The position numbers and the translations under genes are program-made. Shown piece after piece: positions 10,269-20,600 of a stretch of DNA of 40,406 nt (the stretch's first letter is position 1; the number at the start of each line of letters is the position of its first letter). The notes beneath the pieces are model-generated. The model did no database searches. It saw only the letters and a list, made by a program, of their open reading frames with translations, and was not told where the DNA came from. Origin of the DNA: Marmoricola sp. Leaf446 (lineage in GTDB: Bacteria > Actinomycetota > Actinomycetes > Propionibacteriales > Nocardioidaceae); NCBI RefSeq assembly GCF_001424755.1, contig NZ_LMRF01000001.1, positions 1,368,100 through 1,408,505 on the forward strand, given 5' to 3'.

Positions 10269-11681
10269 TCAGGAGAAGTCGGAGGCTGCCTGGCGGGCCA
10301 TGTCGAGGAACTGCTGGCGCGACGCGAGCTGGGCCTCGACGTCCTTGACCTTGCGGTCGTCCCCGGCGGCGCGGGCCTTCTCCAGGTCGGCCTCGAGCCC
10401 GGCGACGGCGCGCTCGAGCTGTCCCAGCATGTCGTCGGCGCGGGCCGACTTCTCCGGGTCGCTGCGCTTCCACTGGTCGTCCTCGACCTGCCGGATCGCC
10501 TGCTCGACCTTGCGCATCCGGCCCTCGAGGGTCTTGATCTGGTCGCGCGGCACCTTGCCCGCCGCGTCCCACCGGTCGGCCAGGTCGCGGAAGGCCCGCT
10601 TGGTGGCGTCGAGGTCCTTCACGGGCAGCAGCGCCTCGGCCTCGACGAGCAGCGCCTTCTTGGTCTCGGCGTTCTCCGCGAACTCCTTGTCCTGCTCGGC
10701 GTTGGCGGCGTCGCGGGCACCGAAGAAGACGTCCTGGGCGGCGCGGAAGCGCTGCCACAGCGGCTCCTCGACGTCGCGGGGCGCGGGGCCGGCGGACTTC
10801 CAGTCCTGCATCAGCGACCGGTAGCGCGTCGAGGTCGGTCCCCACTCGGTCGAGCCGCTGAGCGACTCGGCCTCGGTGACCAGCCGCTCCTTGACGACTC
10901 GGGCCGACTCGCGCTTCTCGTTGAGCTCGTTGAAGTGCGCCTTGCGGCGTCGGGTGTACGCCGTCCGCGCACTCGAGAACCGGTGCCACAGCTCGTCGTC
11001 CTGGCGCTTGTCCAGACGAGGCAGCGCCTTCCACTCCTCCAGCAGGTCGCGCAGCCGGTTGACGCCGTTGCGCCAGTCCTGGCCGGTCGAGACCGACTCG
11101 GCCTCGACGACGATCTGCTCCTTGCGCGCCCGCGACTCCTCCTGCTTGCGGGCACGGTCGGCGCGGCGCTGGCCGCGCTGGACGCCCAGCAGCGGCCGCA
11201 GCGCGTCGAGACGGGCCGACAGGCCGACCAGGTCGCCGACCGCGCGGGGCTCGACCAGCAGGTCGGCGACCTTGGCCAGCGAGGTCGAGGCCTCGTCGGG
11301 CGACATCGCGCCGTTGCGGATGCGCTGCTCGAGCAGCTGCACCTCGAAGGCGAGCGCGTCGTAGCGCTGGGTGAAGAACGCCAGCGCCTCCTCGGGCGTG
11401 CCCTCGGGGAACTGCCCGACCTCGCGCTCGCCGTCGGGGGTGAAGACGAACACGGTGCCGTCCTGGCGCACCCGGCCGTGCTCGGTCTCCAGCGCGGAGT
11501 CGGCCGCGGGGGTGCGCTCCGGCCTCGGCGGTGCGGGCGTGGCAGGGGCTGCGACCGGAGCCTGCGGCGCGGCGGGGCGAGGAGGCGCGGGGACCGGCGG
11601 AGCCGGGGCCGGAGGAGCGGCCGGGGAGGTCTCGGACGGTCGCGGACCGTCGGGTCCGGGGGAGTTGCCCTGCGCGGTCAC
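10269..11681 (-). CDS. DUF349 domain-containing protein
   Basis: A 470-residue predicted cytoplasmic protein. After ~75 residues rich in Pro and Ala comes a short beta-containing segment (VRQDGTVFVFTPDGEREVGQFPEG). Repeated helical DUF349 units follow, recognisable by recurring patterns of the type W-R-x(5)-R-L-x(3)-W-K and W-x-R-F-x-x-A (WKALPRLDKRQDDELWHRFSSAR; WKSAGPAPRDVEEPLWQRFRAAQ). The C terminus is a long charged coiled-coil. The biochemical role of the family is not established, so I assign none. Starts considered were the GTG at 11681, with AGGTG upstream, and a GTG three codons earlier; further upstream the frame lacks family character. It is the only minus-strand gene in the first 33 kb. 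Confidence 0.82.
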   Translation of the reverse strand: MTAQGNSPGPDGPRPSETSPAAPPAPAPPVPAPPRPAAPQAPVAAPATPAPPRPERTPAADSALETEHGRVRQDGTVFVFTPDGEREVGQFPEGTPEEALAFFTQRYDALAFEVQLLEQRIRNGAMSPDEASTSLAKVADLLVEPRAVGDLVGLSARLDALRPLLGVQRGQRRADRARKQEESRARKEQIVVEAESVSTGQDWRNGVNRLRDLLEEWKALPRLDKRQDDELWHRFSSARTAYTRRRKAHFNELNEKRESARVVKERLVTEAESLSGSTEWGPTSTRYRSLMQDWKSAGPAPRDVEEPLWQRFRAAQDVFFGARDAANAEQDKEFAENAETKKALLVEAEALLPVKDLDATKRAFRDLADRWDAAGKVPRDQIKTLEGRMRKVEQAIRQVEDDQWKRSDPEKSARADDMLGQLERAVAGLEADLEKARAAGDDRKVKDVEAQLASRQQFLDMARQAASDFS

Positions 11682-11808
11682 GTTCGCCACACCTGCTTCG
11701 CTCGAGTCGTTGGCGGTCCAGCGCTGCAATCGTAGCCATGCCCGGGGCACCGTCCCGTGGCCAGTAGGCTGGCTCGGTCCACGACCCGACCCCGCAGGAG
11801 ACAGACAG

Positions 11809-12519
11809 GTGCTGATCGCAGGCTTCCCGGCCGGGCCCTGGGGCACCAACTGCTACGTCGCCGCTACCGGCGCCGGCCAGGAGTGCGTCGTCATCGACCC
11901 CGGCAAGGACGCGGCCGACGGCGTCGCCGACGTGGTGCGCGAGCACGGCCTCAAGCCCGTCGCGGTGCTGGTGACCCACGGCCACGTCGACCACATGTGG
12001 TGCGTGGCTCCGGTGGCCGGCACCTACGACGCGACCGCGTGGATCCACCCCGCCGACCGTCACCTGCTGAGCAACCCCATGGCGGGGATGTCGCGGGAGA
12101 CGACCGCCATGCTGCTGGGCGGCAAGTACGAGTTCGCCGAGCCCGACTCCGTCGAGGAGCTGGCCGACGGTCGCACCCTGGAGCTGGCCGGGCTGTCGTT
12201 CGTCGTCGACCACACCCCGGGCCACACCGAGGGCTCGGTCACCTTCCGTACGCCGTACGCCGACGCCGACGTGTCCGAGGTGATGTTCTCCGGCGACCTG
12301 CTGTTCGCGGGCTCGATCGGGCGCACCGACCTGCCCGGCGGCGACCACCCGACGATGCTGCGCAGCCTGCGCGAGAAGGTGCTGACCCTGCCCGACGACA
12401 TCGTGGTCCTGCCCGGCCACGGCGAGCAGACCAGCATCGCCCGCGAGCGTGCCACCAACCCCTACCTGCTCGACCTGGCCGACGACGCCCCCACCACGCC
12501 GCCGACCCGGGGGCTCTGA
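11809..12519 (+). CDS. Metallo-beta-lactamase-fold hydrolase (glyoxalase II-like)
   Basis: A 236-residue zinc hydrolase of the glyoxalase-II/YcbL type. The metal-binding motif THGHVDHMW lies near residues 56-64, DHTPGHTEGSV supplies the next histidine, FSGDLLFAGSIGRTDLPGG the bridging Asp and LPGHGEQT a final His. The active site therefore looks complete. The family hydrolyses thioesters such as hydroxyacylglutathione analogues; the actual substrate (a mycothiol thioester is conceivable in an actinobacterium) is unknown. The GTG start has CAGGAG eight bases upstream and removes a long upstream extension antisense to the DUF349 gene. One base separates its stop from the hisS start, a conserved pairing in actinobacteria. 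Confidence 0.88.
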   Translation: MLIAGFPAGPWGTNCYVAATGAGQECVVIDPGKDAADGVADVVREHGLKPVAVLVTHGHVDHMWCVAPVAGTYDATAWIHPADRHLLSNPMAGMSRETTAMLLGGKYEFAEPDSVEELADGRTLELAGLSFVVDHTPGHTEGSVTFRTPYADADVSEVMFSGDLLFAGSIGRTDLPGGDHPTMLRSLREKVLTLPDDIVVLPGHGEQTSIARERATNPYLLDLADDAPTTPPTRGL

Positions 12520-12520
12520 G

Positions 12521-13884
<1,364 letters not shown>

Positions 13885-13888
<4 letters not shown>

Positions 13889-15699
13889 TCCGCACGCATG
13901 ACGCCGGCAGCCTTCGGGCCGAGCACGTCGACACCGAGGTCGTCCTCGCCGGGTGGGTGGCCCGCCGCCGCGACCACGGCGGGGTGGCGTTCATCGACCT
14001 GCGCGAGGCCAGCGGCGTCGTGCAGGTGGTGATCCGCGACGAGGCGGTGGCCCACCAGCTGCGCAGCGAGTACTGCCTCAAGGTCACCGGCACCGTCTCG
14101 CAGCGCCCCGAGGGCAACCAGAACCCCTCGCTGCCCACCGGCGAGGTCGAGGTCATCGCGACCGACGTCGAGGTGCTCAGCGAAGCGGCCACCCTGCCCT
14201 TCCCCATCGACGACGCGGCGACGCACAGCGGTGGCGCCGTGGGCGAGGAGGCGCGGCTGCGGCACCGCTACCTCGACCTGCGCCGCAGTGGTCCGGCCGC
14301 GGCGCTGCGGCTGCGCAGCAAGGTCAACAAGGCGGCGCGCGACGTCCTCGACGGGCGCGCGTTCGTGGAGATCGAGACGCCGACGCTGACCCGCTCGACC
14401 CCCGAGGGCGCCCGTGACTTCCTGGTGCCCGCCCGGCTGCAGCCCGGCAGCTGGTACGCCCTGCCGCAGAGCCCGCAGCTGTTCAAGCAGCTGCTCATGG
14501 TCGCCGGCATGGAGCGCTACTACCAGATCGCGCGCTGCTACCGCGACGAGGACTTCCGCGCCGACCGGCAGCCGGAGTTCACCCAGCTCGACATCGAGAT
14601 GAGCTTCGTCGAGCAGGACGACGTGATGGAGCTGATGGAGGACGTCCTGGCCGCCATGTGGCGTCTGGTCGACGTCGAGATCCCGCGCCCGATCCCGCGG
14701 ATGACGTACGCCGAGGCGATGCGTCGCTTCGGGTCCGACAAGCCCGACCTGCGGATGGGCCTCGAGCTCGTCGAGTGCACCGACTTCTTCGCCGGCACCC
14801 CGTTCCGCGTCTTCCAGGCCGACTACGTCGGCGCCGTCGTGATGCCCGGGGGAGCGGGCCAGCCCCGCAAGCAGCTCGACGCTTGGCAGGAGTGGGCCAA
14901 GCAGCGCGGCGCCCGCGGCCTCGCCTACCTGCTCGTCAAGGACGACGGCGAGCTGACCGGGCCCGTGGCCAAGAACATCAGCGACGAGGAGAAGGCCGGG
15001 ATCGCCGCCCACGTGGGCGCCGCCCCGGGCGACTGCATCTTCTTCGCGGCGGGGGAGCCGAAGCCCAGCCGTGCGCTGCTCGGCGCGGCGCGCCTGGAGA
15101 TCGGCCGCCGCGGCGACCTCATCGACACCAGTGCCTTCGCCTTCACCTGGGTGGTCGACGCCCCCATGTTCGAGCCCGCCTCCGACGCCGTCGCCAGCGG
15201 CGACGTCGCCGTCGGGTCCGGAGCCTGGACCGCGGTGCACCACGCCTTCACCGGCCCCAAGCCGGAGTTCGCCGACACCTTCGACACCGACCCCGGCAGC
15301 GCCCTGGCCTACGCCTACGACATCGTCTGCAACGGCAACGAGCTCGGTGGCGGCTCCATCCGGATCCACCGCGAGGACGTCCAGAAGCGCGTCTTCGCGG
15401 TCATGGGCCTCAGCGAGGAGCAGGCGCAGGAGAAGTTCGGCTTCCTGCTCGACGCCTTCAAGTTCGGCGCCCCGCCGCACGGCGGCATCGCCGTCGGCAT
15501 GGACCGGATCTGCGCGATGCTGGCCGGCAGCGACTCGATCCGCGACGTCATCGCCTTCCCCAAGAGCGGGGGCGGCTACGACCCGCTGACGCAGGCGCCG
15601 GCGCCCATCACGCCGGCCCAGCGCAAGGAGGCCGGCGTGGACGCTCGTCCGACGCCGGAGGCCGCACCGGCGGCGCCGGCGGGACAGTCCCCGTCCTGA
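13885..15699 (+). CDS. aspS: Aspartyl-tRNA synthetase
   Basis: Charges tRNA-Asp (possibly also tRNA-Asn; discrimination cannot be judged here). The 604-residue product has an N-terminal OB-fold anticodon-binding domain ([22 protein letters not shown]), class II motif 2 ([20 protein letters not shown]), the bacterial-type GAD insertion domain, and motif 3 ([14 protein letters not shown]). The tail after [12 protein letters not shown] is an Ala/Pro-rich extension of about 40 residues. The start GTG overlaps the hisS stop by four bases (GTGA) behind CAGGAG. It is the last gene of the hydrolase-hisS-aspS unit. Confidence 0.96.
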
Positions 15700-15783
15700 G
15701 GAGCGTCCTGCGGCCGGTCCCGAGGTTCGTCCTCCGGACGATCCGTGACGGCAGCGCCGCTGAGACGGAATCGTTACTGCCTC

Positions 15784-15800
15784 CGGCCCGGTGAGGGCCG
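15784..15800 (+). repeat. Small inverted repeat in the aspS-ABC transporter gap
   Basis: CGGCCC (15784-15789) pairs with GGGCCG (15795-15800) around GGTGA. It could be a weak terminator for the aspS transcript, but no T-run follows. It ends 10 bases upstream of the possible -10 element. Confidence 0.3.
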
Positions 15801-15810
15801 AGATGTCACA

Positions 15811-15816
15811 TAGTGT
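15811..15816 (+). promoter_or_regulatory. Possible -10 element for the peptide transporter operon
   Basis: TAGTGT in an AT-richer pocket (ATGTCACATAGTGTCTC), 54 bases before the binding-protein ATG. This 170-base gap is where the operon promoter is expected. The -35 region is not recognisable. Confidence 0.3.
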
Positions 15817-15869
15817 CTCGGCGAGCGCCCGGTCGGGGTGCGATTCTTCGTGAAAGGAAACCCAAACTC

Positions 15870-17534
15870 ATGCGAAGTGCCCCACGTTCCATAACCGCGG
15901 TCTTCGCGGTCACAGCGCTGGGTCTCGGACTCGCAGCGTGTGGCGGCAGCGGCAGCGGTGACGGCGAGAGCAGCTCGTCGGGCTCGGCCCCGAGCGACCT
16001 GGTCGTCCGCGGCTGCAACCCCGAGAACCCGCTCGTCCCCGGCAACACGGCCGAGACCTGTGGTGGCGACATCCTCGACACCACGACCTCGAAGCTCATC
16101 CACTACGCCCTCAAGGACGCCGCTCCCGAGATGGACATCGCGGAGTCCATCGAGACCGACGACAACCAGACCTTCACCGTGAAGATCAAGTCCGACCGGA
16201 AGTTCTCCGACGGCACCCCGGTGACCTCGAGCAGCTTCGTGGACGCCTGGAACTACACGGCGTACGGCCCCAACGCGCAGCAGGGCTCCTACTTCTACGA
16301 GCCCATCGAGGGCTTCGCCGACGTCTCGTGCACCGGTGAGGTCGTCGAGGAGACCGACGACCCGTGCGCCGGCGCCGGCGCGCCGAAGGCCGAGACCATG
16401 AAGGGCCTCAAGGTCGTCGACGACACCACCTTCACGATCCGCACCACGCAGCCGGTCTCGAACCTGCCGATCCGCCTGGGCTACTCCGCCTTCGCGCCGC
16501 TGCCCGAGTCGTTCTTCGAGGACCCCAAGGGCTACGAGTCCGACCCGGTCTCCGCCGGTCCCTACCGCGTGACCGAGCAGAACCCCAACGAGTCGGTCGT
16601 GGTGGAGAAGAACCCCGAGTACACCGGTGACTACGAGGGCAAGGCCGAGAAGATCACCTTCCGGATCTTCACCGACGCCAGCGCCGCCTACTCCGAGCTG
16701 CAGTCCGGCGAGCTCGACGTCCTCAACGAGATCCCGACCGACGTGCTGCCCGACGAGCGCTGGAAGCAGGAGCTCGACGGTCGCGGCAAGTCGCGCGAGG
16801 TCGGCATCATCCAGACGATGGGCATCAACCCGACCGTCGACGACCGCCTCGAGGACCCGCGCCTGCGCGCCGCCATCTCGATGTCGGTCGACCGCCAGTC
16901 GATCATCGACGCCGTCTTCGCCGGCACCCGTGAGCCCGCCACCGGCTGGGTCTCGCCCGTCGTCGACGGCTACCGCGCCGACGCCTGCGGCCAGAACTGC
17001 GTCTTCGACCCCGAGGCCGCCAAGAAGCTGTGGGACGAGGCCGGTGGCATCGAGGGCGACCTGACCCTCACCATCAACGGTGACGCCGACCACGGCCCGT
17101 GGGCCGAGGCCGCGTGCAACTCGATCCGGCAGACCCTCGAGGTGGAGTGCAAGGTCAAGCCGACCGTCGACTTCGCCACCTTCCTCACCGACCTGAACGA
17201 GAAGAAGGTCAACGGGCTGTTCCGCCAGGGATGGCAGATGGACTACCCGTCCATCGAGAACTTCCTGGTGCCGCTGTACTCCAAGAACGCTGCGTCGAAC
17301 TACTACAGCTACGACAACCCGCAGTTCGAGGAGCTGACCCGCCAGGCGGCGGCCGCCTCCAACCTGGACGAGGCCAACAGCCTCTACCAGCAGGCCGAGG
17401 CCCAGCTGGCCGAGGACATGCGGATCATCCCGCTGTGGTACTCGGTCGGCAACGTCGGTTGGTCCGACCGCGTCGACGATGTCGAGATCAACGCCTTCGG
17501 CGTCCCCGACTACGGCAACGTCACCTTCAAGTGA
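15870..17534 (+). CDS. Peptide ABC transporter substrate-binding lipoprotein (SBP family 5)
   Basis: Extracytoplasmic receptor of a Dpp/Opp-type importer, 554 residues. The signal peptide ends in a lipobox LAAC (Cys24) followed by a Gly/Ser linker, so it should be a lipid-anchored surface protein. Family-5 features include DNQTFTVKIKSDRKFSDGTPVTSSSFVDAWNY, the AGPYRVTEQNPNESVVVEKNPEY segment and a C-terminal IIPLWYSVGNVGWSDRV region. Several cysteines (RGCNPENPL, TCGGDIL, VSCTG, DACGQNC, EACNSI) suggest structural disulfides. The ATG is preceded by GAAAGGA. The gene order binding protein, two permeases, two ATPases is classic. The substrate (oligopeptide, dipeptide or another small peptide-like compound) cannot be decided. 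Confidence 0.94.
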   Translation: MRSAPRSITAVFAVTALGLGLAACGGSGSGDGESSSSGSAPSDLVVRGCNPENPLVPGNTAETCGGDILDTTTSKLIHYALKDAAPEMDIAESIETDDNQTFTVKIKSDRKFSDGTPVTSSSFVDAWNYTAYGPNAQQGSYFYEPIEGFADVSCTGEVVEETDDPCAGAGAPKAETMKGLKVVDDTTFTIRTTQPVSNLPIRLGYSAFAPLPESFFEDPKGYESDPVSAGPYRVTEQNPNESVVVEKNPEYTGDYEGKAEKITFRIFTDASAAYSELQSGELDVLNEIPTDVLPDERWKQELDGRGKSREVGIIQTMGINPTVDDRLEDPRLRAAISMSVDRQSIIDAVFAGTREPATGWVSPVVDGYRADACGQNCVFDPEAAKKLWDEAGGIEGDLTLTINGDADHGPWAEAACNSIRQTLEVECKVKPTVDFATFLTDLNEKKVNGLFRQGWQMDYPSIENFLVPLYSKNAASNYYSYDNPQFEELTRQAAAASNLDEANSLYQQAEAQLAEDMRIIPLWYSVGNVGWSDRVDDVEINAFGVPDYGNVTFK

Positions 17535-17538
17535 TCCA

Positions 17539-17574
17539 CGTGGGGGCCGGTCGCCGAGGCGGCCGGCCCCCACG
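17539..17574 (+). terminator. Strong GC-rich intercistronic hairpin after the binding-protein gene
   Basis: GTGGGGGCCGG (17540-17550) pairs perfectly with CCGGCCCCCAC (17563-17573). The flanking C-G and four or five inner pairs extend it to about 16 base pairs with a tetraloop. No T-run follows, so it is either a partial terminator/attenuator or an RNA stability element that raises binding-protein expression relative to the permease genes. It lies five bases after the stop codon. Confidence 0.75.
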
Positions 17575-17640
17575 CATGGGTCGAACCCCCACCTCGGGTC
17601 GTGACCTCGGGTCGCGGCCCCCTCGAAGAGCGGAGGCACG

Positions 17641-18567
17641 GTGAGCAAGTACGCACTGCGCCGGTTGATCCAGATGATCCCGGTCGTGCTCGGCGTGACG
17701 TTCCTGATCTACGCCCTCGTCTACGCCCTCCCGGGCGACCCGACCGCGGGCAAGTGCGGTGAACGCCCCTGCAGCCCGGCCTACGTCGCGGAGTTCCGCA
17801 AGACCTACAACCTCAACGACCCGCTGCCGCTGCAGTACGTCAAGTACCTCGGCAACGTGGTCCAGGGTGACCTCGGCGAGAGCCAGTACGGCCAGCCGAT
17901 CCGCGACGAGCTCGCGGAGCGCTTCGGCACCACCTTCAAGCTCGGGGTCGTGGCCCTGGTCTTCGAGGTCGTCGTGGGCCTGCTCGCCGGAGTGCTCGCG
18001 GCCCTGCGCCGCGGCGGCTTCCTGGACAACCTGGTCCTGGTCAGCACCCTGTTCGTCATCGCCATCCCGGTCTTCGTCACCGGTCGTGCCCTGCAGCTCT
18101 ACCTCGGGGTGCGGGCCGGGCTCTTCCCGGCGACCGTGTCCTTCGAGCCGACCTGGTTCGAGCTGCTGCTGCCCGGCTTCGTGCTGGGGTCGACGTCGTT
18201 GGCCTACCTGGCGCGACTGATGCGCACCAACCTGGGGGACAACCTCTCCGCGGACTACGTGCGCACCGCCCACGCCAAGGGCCTGAGCACCCGCAGGGTG
18301 GTGGGCGTCCACGCGCTGCGCAACTCGATGATCCCGGTCGTCACCTTCATCGGCTACGACTTCGGTGCGTTGCTGGGAGGCGCGATCATCACCGAGGGCA
18401 TCTTCAACGTCCCCGGGGTCGGCCAGTACGTCTTCCGCGCCATCAACGACCGCGACGGCCAGGTGGTGGTGGGCACGGTCACCGCGCTCGTGCTCGTCTA
18501 CCTGGTCGCCAACCTGGTCGTCGACCTGCTCTACGCCTACCTCGACCCGAGGATCTCCCATGACTGA
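17641..18567 (+). CDS. Peptide ABC transporter permease (DppB/OppB type)
   Basis: First inner-membrane subunit of the importer, 308 residues. It opens with the DppB signature (KYALRRLIQMIPVVLGVTFLIYALVYALPGDP) containing the first transmembrane helix. Five further helices follow, with the ATPase-contacting loop YVRTAHAKGLSTRRVVGVHALRNS (EAA-type motif). The external loop after helix 1 carries a cysteine pair (KCGERPCSPAYV), unlike enterobacterial DppB, which may form a disulfide. The GTG start has GGAGG upstream, and the stop lies within the start region of the second permease (eight-base overlap). Confidence 0.94.
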   Translation: MSKYALRRLIQMIPVVLGVTFLIYALVYALPGDPTAGKCGERPCSPAYVAEFRKTYNLNDPLPLQYVKYLGNVVQGDLGESQYGQPIRDELAERFGTTFKLGVVALVFEVVVGLLAGVLAALRRGGFLDNLVLVSTLFVIAIPVFVTGRALQLYLGVRAGLFPATVSFEPTWFELLLPGFVLGSTSLAYLARLMRTNLGDNLSADYVRTAHAKGLSTRRVVGVHALRNSMIPVVTFIGYDFGALLGGAIITEGIFNVPGVGQYVFRAINDRDGQVVVGTVTALVLVYLVANLVVDLLYAYLDPRISHD

Positions 18568-19543
18568 GTCCACGAACAGCCGACCGGACAGCGGCGCCGA
18601 CCTGCGTCACCCGGGCGAGCTGGAGGCCGTGGCCGGCGGCAGCGCCGTGGCCGTCGCCGGTGCCGACGGGGACCGGGTGCGGTCGGTCACGGGCGACGCG
18701 TGGCGCGAGCTCCGGCGCAAGCCGCTGTTCTGGGTCTCGGCCGTGATCATCGTGGTCTTCGTCGTGATGGCCGTGGCGCCCGGGCTGTTCACCAGCGTCG
18801 ACCCGCGGGAGGCGGTCCTCTCGGAGGCCTCCAAGACCCCGGACGGCCAGAACATCTTCGGCCGGGACCGCCAGGGCTACGACATCTACTCCCGCTGCAT
18901 CTACGGCGCCCGCGCCTCGATCCTGGTGGGCCTGCTCGCCGTCATCGGCACGGTCATCATCGGCACCCTGCTGGGCCTGGTGGCCGGCTACCGCGGGGGA
19001 CTCATCGACTCGGTGCTCGGACGCGTGGCCGAGGTCTTCTTCGCGCTGCCGCTGCTGCTCGGCGCCGTGATCATCCTGTACACGATCCAGGGCGAGGACG
19101 ACGGCTACTTCACCATCGTGCTGCAGGTGTCCCTGGTGCTGGTCGTCCTGGGGTGGCCCAACATCTTCCGGCTGCTCCGGTCCTCGGTCCTCCAGGTCAA
19201 GCCCAACGACTACGTGCAGGCCGCGCGGGCGCTCGGCGCCTCGCCGACCCGGATCTCGTTCTCGCACATCCTGCCCAACGCCATCGGCCCGGTGATCGTG
19301 GTCTCGACCATCAACCTCGGCGTCTACATCTCCTCCGAGGCGGCGCTGTCGTTCCTCGGCATCGGGCTGCGCCCCCCGACGGTGTCGTGGGGCGTGATGA
19401 TCTCGCAGGCGACCGACTCGATGCGCTCGGCACCGCACACGCTGCTGTTCCCGGCGCTCTTCCTGAGCCTCGCCGTGCTCGGCTTCATCATGCTCGGCGA
19501 CGCCGTGCGTGACGCCCTCGACCCCAAGTCCAAGTCGCGCTGA
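18560..19543 (+). CDS. Peptide ABC transporter permease (DppC/OppC type)
   Basis: Second permease subunit, 327 residues. A hydrophilic N-terminal segment of about 50 residues precedes WRELRRKPLFWVSAVIIVVFVVMAV, the DppC-type first helix. The family segment GRDRQGYDIYSRCIYGARASILVGLL and the coupling motif YVQAARALGASPTRISFSHILPNA are clear, followed by SSEAALSFLGIGLRPP. Five to six transmembrane helices are apparent. The start ATG overlaps the end of the first permease gene. It forms the membrane channel with that subunit. Confidence 0.94.
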   Translation: MTESTNSRPDSGADLRHPGELEAVAGGSAVAVAGADGDRVRSVTGDAWRELRRKPLFWVSAVIIVVFVVMAVAPGLFTSVDPREAVLSEASKTPDGQNIFGRDRQGYDIYSRCIYGARASILVGLLAVIGTVIIGTLLGLVAGYRGGLIDSVLGRVAEVFFALPLLLGAVIILYTIQGEDDGYFTIVLQVSLVLVVLGWPNIFRLLRSSVLQVKPNDYVQAARALGASPTRISFSHILPNAIGPVIVVSTINLGVYISSEAALSFLGIGLRPPTVSWGVMISQATDSMRSAPHTLLFPALFLSLAVLGFIMLGDAVRDALDPKSKSR

Positions 19544-19571
19544 CCCGCGCCTGACGACTCAGGAGACACAG

Positions 19572-20600
19572 ATGACGACGTCCATGGACAGCCGGGCCGA
19601 CCGGCCCCGTCCGGGTGAGACCGACCGGCTCCTCGAGGTCAAGGACCTCCACGTGGAGTTCCACAGCCGCGAGGGCGTGGCGCACGCCATCAACGGCGTG
19701 GACCTCCACCTCGACCGGGGCGAGACGCTGGCGGTGCTCGGCGAGTCCGGCTCGGGCAAGTCCGTGACCGCCCAGGCGATCATGGGGATCCTCGACATGC
19801 CCCCGGCGGTCATCCCCCGCGGCCAGATCCTGTTCCAGGGCCGCGACCTGCTCACCATGAAGCCCCGGGAGCGGCGGGCGGTCCGCGGCGCCGAGATCGC
19901 GATGATCTTCCAGGACGCCCTGTCCTCCCTGAACCCCGTCTTCCCGGTCGGGTGGCAGATCGCCGAGATGTTCCGGCAGCACCGCGGCCTGAACCGCTCC
20001 GACGCCAAGGCCCAGGCGATCCGGCTGATGGAGCTGGTCAACATCCCGGCGGCCAAGGAGCGGGTCAACGCCTACCCGCACCAGTTCTCCGGGGGGATGC
20101 GCCAGCGCATCATGATCGCGATGGCGGTGGCGCTGGACCCCAAGGTGCTCATCGCCGACGAGCCCACCACGGCCCTCGACGTCACCGTCCAGGCCCAGGT
20201 GATGGACCTCCTCAAGGAGCTGCAGGCGCAGTTCCACATGGGCCTGATCCTGATCACCCACGACCTGGGCGTCGTGGCCGACATCGCCGACCGGATCAAC
20301 GTGATGTACGGCGGCTCCATCATGGAGAGCGCCGACGTGCGGGACCTCTACGCCCACCCCGGCCACCCCTACACCCAGGGACTGCTGGACTCCATCCCGC
20401 GCCTGGACATGAAGGGCCAGGAGCTCTACGCCATCAAGGGGCTGCCGCCCAGCCTGATGCGGATGCCCTCCGGCTGCCCGTTCCACCCCCGCTGTGCCCA
20501 CGCCCAGGACGTGTGCCGCTCGGAGTTCCCCCCGCGGGTGGAGCTCGGACCCCGGCACGAGAGCGCCTGCCACTTCGCCCAGGAGGTCGTCCGTGGCTGA
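19572..20600 (+). CDS. Peptide ABC transporter ATP-binding protein (DppD/OppD type)
   Basis: Cytoplasmic ATPase of the importer, 342 residues. Walker A is GESGSGKS (57-64), the signature is FSGGMRQR and Walker B is VLIADEPTTALD. The C-terminal oligopeptide-transporter extension carries the cysteine cluster GCPFHPRCAHAQDVC typical of DppD/OppD, often associated with an iron-sulphur site. The start ATG has AGGAG six bases upstream; longer readings would run back into the permease gene. Its stop overlaps the next start. Confidence 0.95.
   Translation: MTTSMDSRADRPRPGETDRLLEVKDLHVEFHSREGVAHAINGVDLHLDRGETLAVLGESGSGKSVTAQAIMGILDMPPAVIPRGQILFQGRDLLTMKPRERRAVRGAEIAMIFQDALSSLNPVFPVGWQIAEMFRQHRGLNRSDAKAQAIRLMELVNIPAAKERVNAYPHQFSGGMRQRIMIAMAVALDPKVLIADEPTTALDVTVQAQVMDLLKELQAQFHMGLILITHDLGVVADIADRINVMYGGSIMESADVRDLYAHPGHPYTQGLLDSIPRLDMKGQELYAIKGLPPSLMRMPSGCPFHPRCAHAQDVCRSEFPPRVELGPRHESACHFAQEVVRG

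Noticed and set aside
10260-10271. TGATCCCGGTCA between rel and the DUF349 gene as a terminator
   Set aside because: It is simply the two convergent stop codons around six bases; pairing is too short for a terminator.
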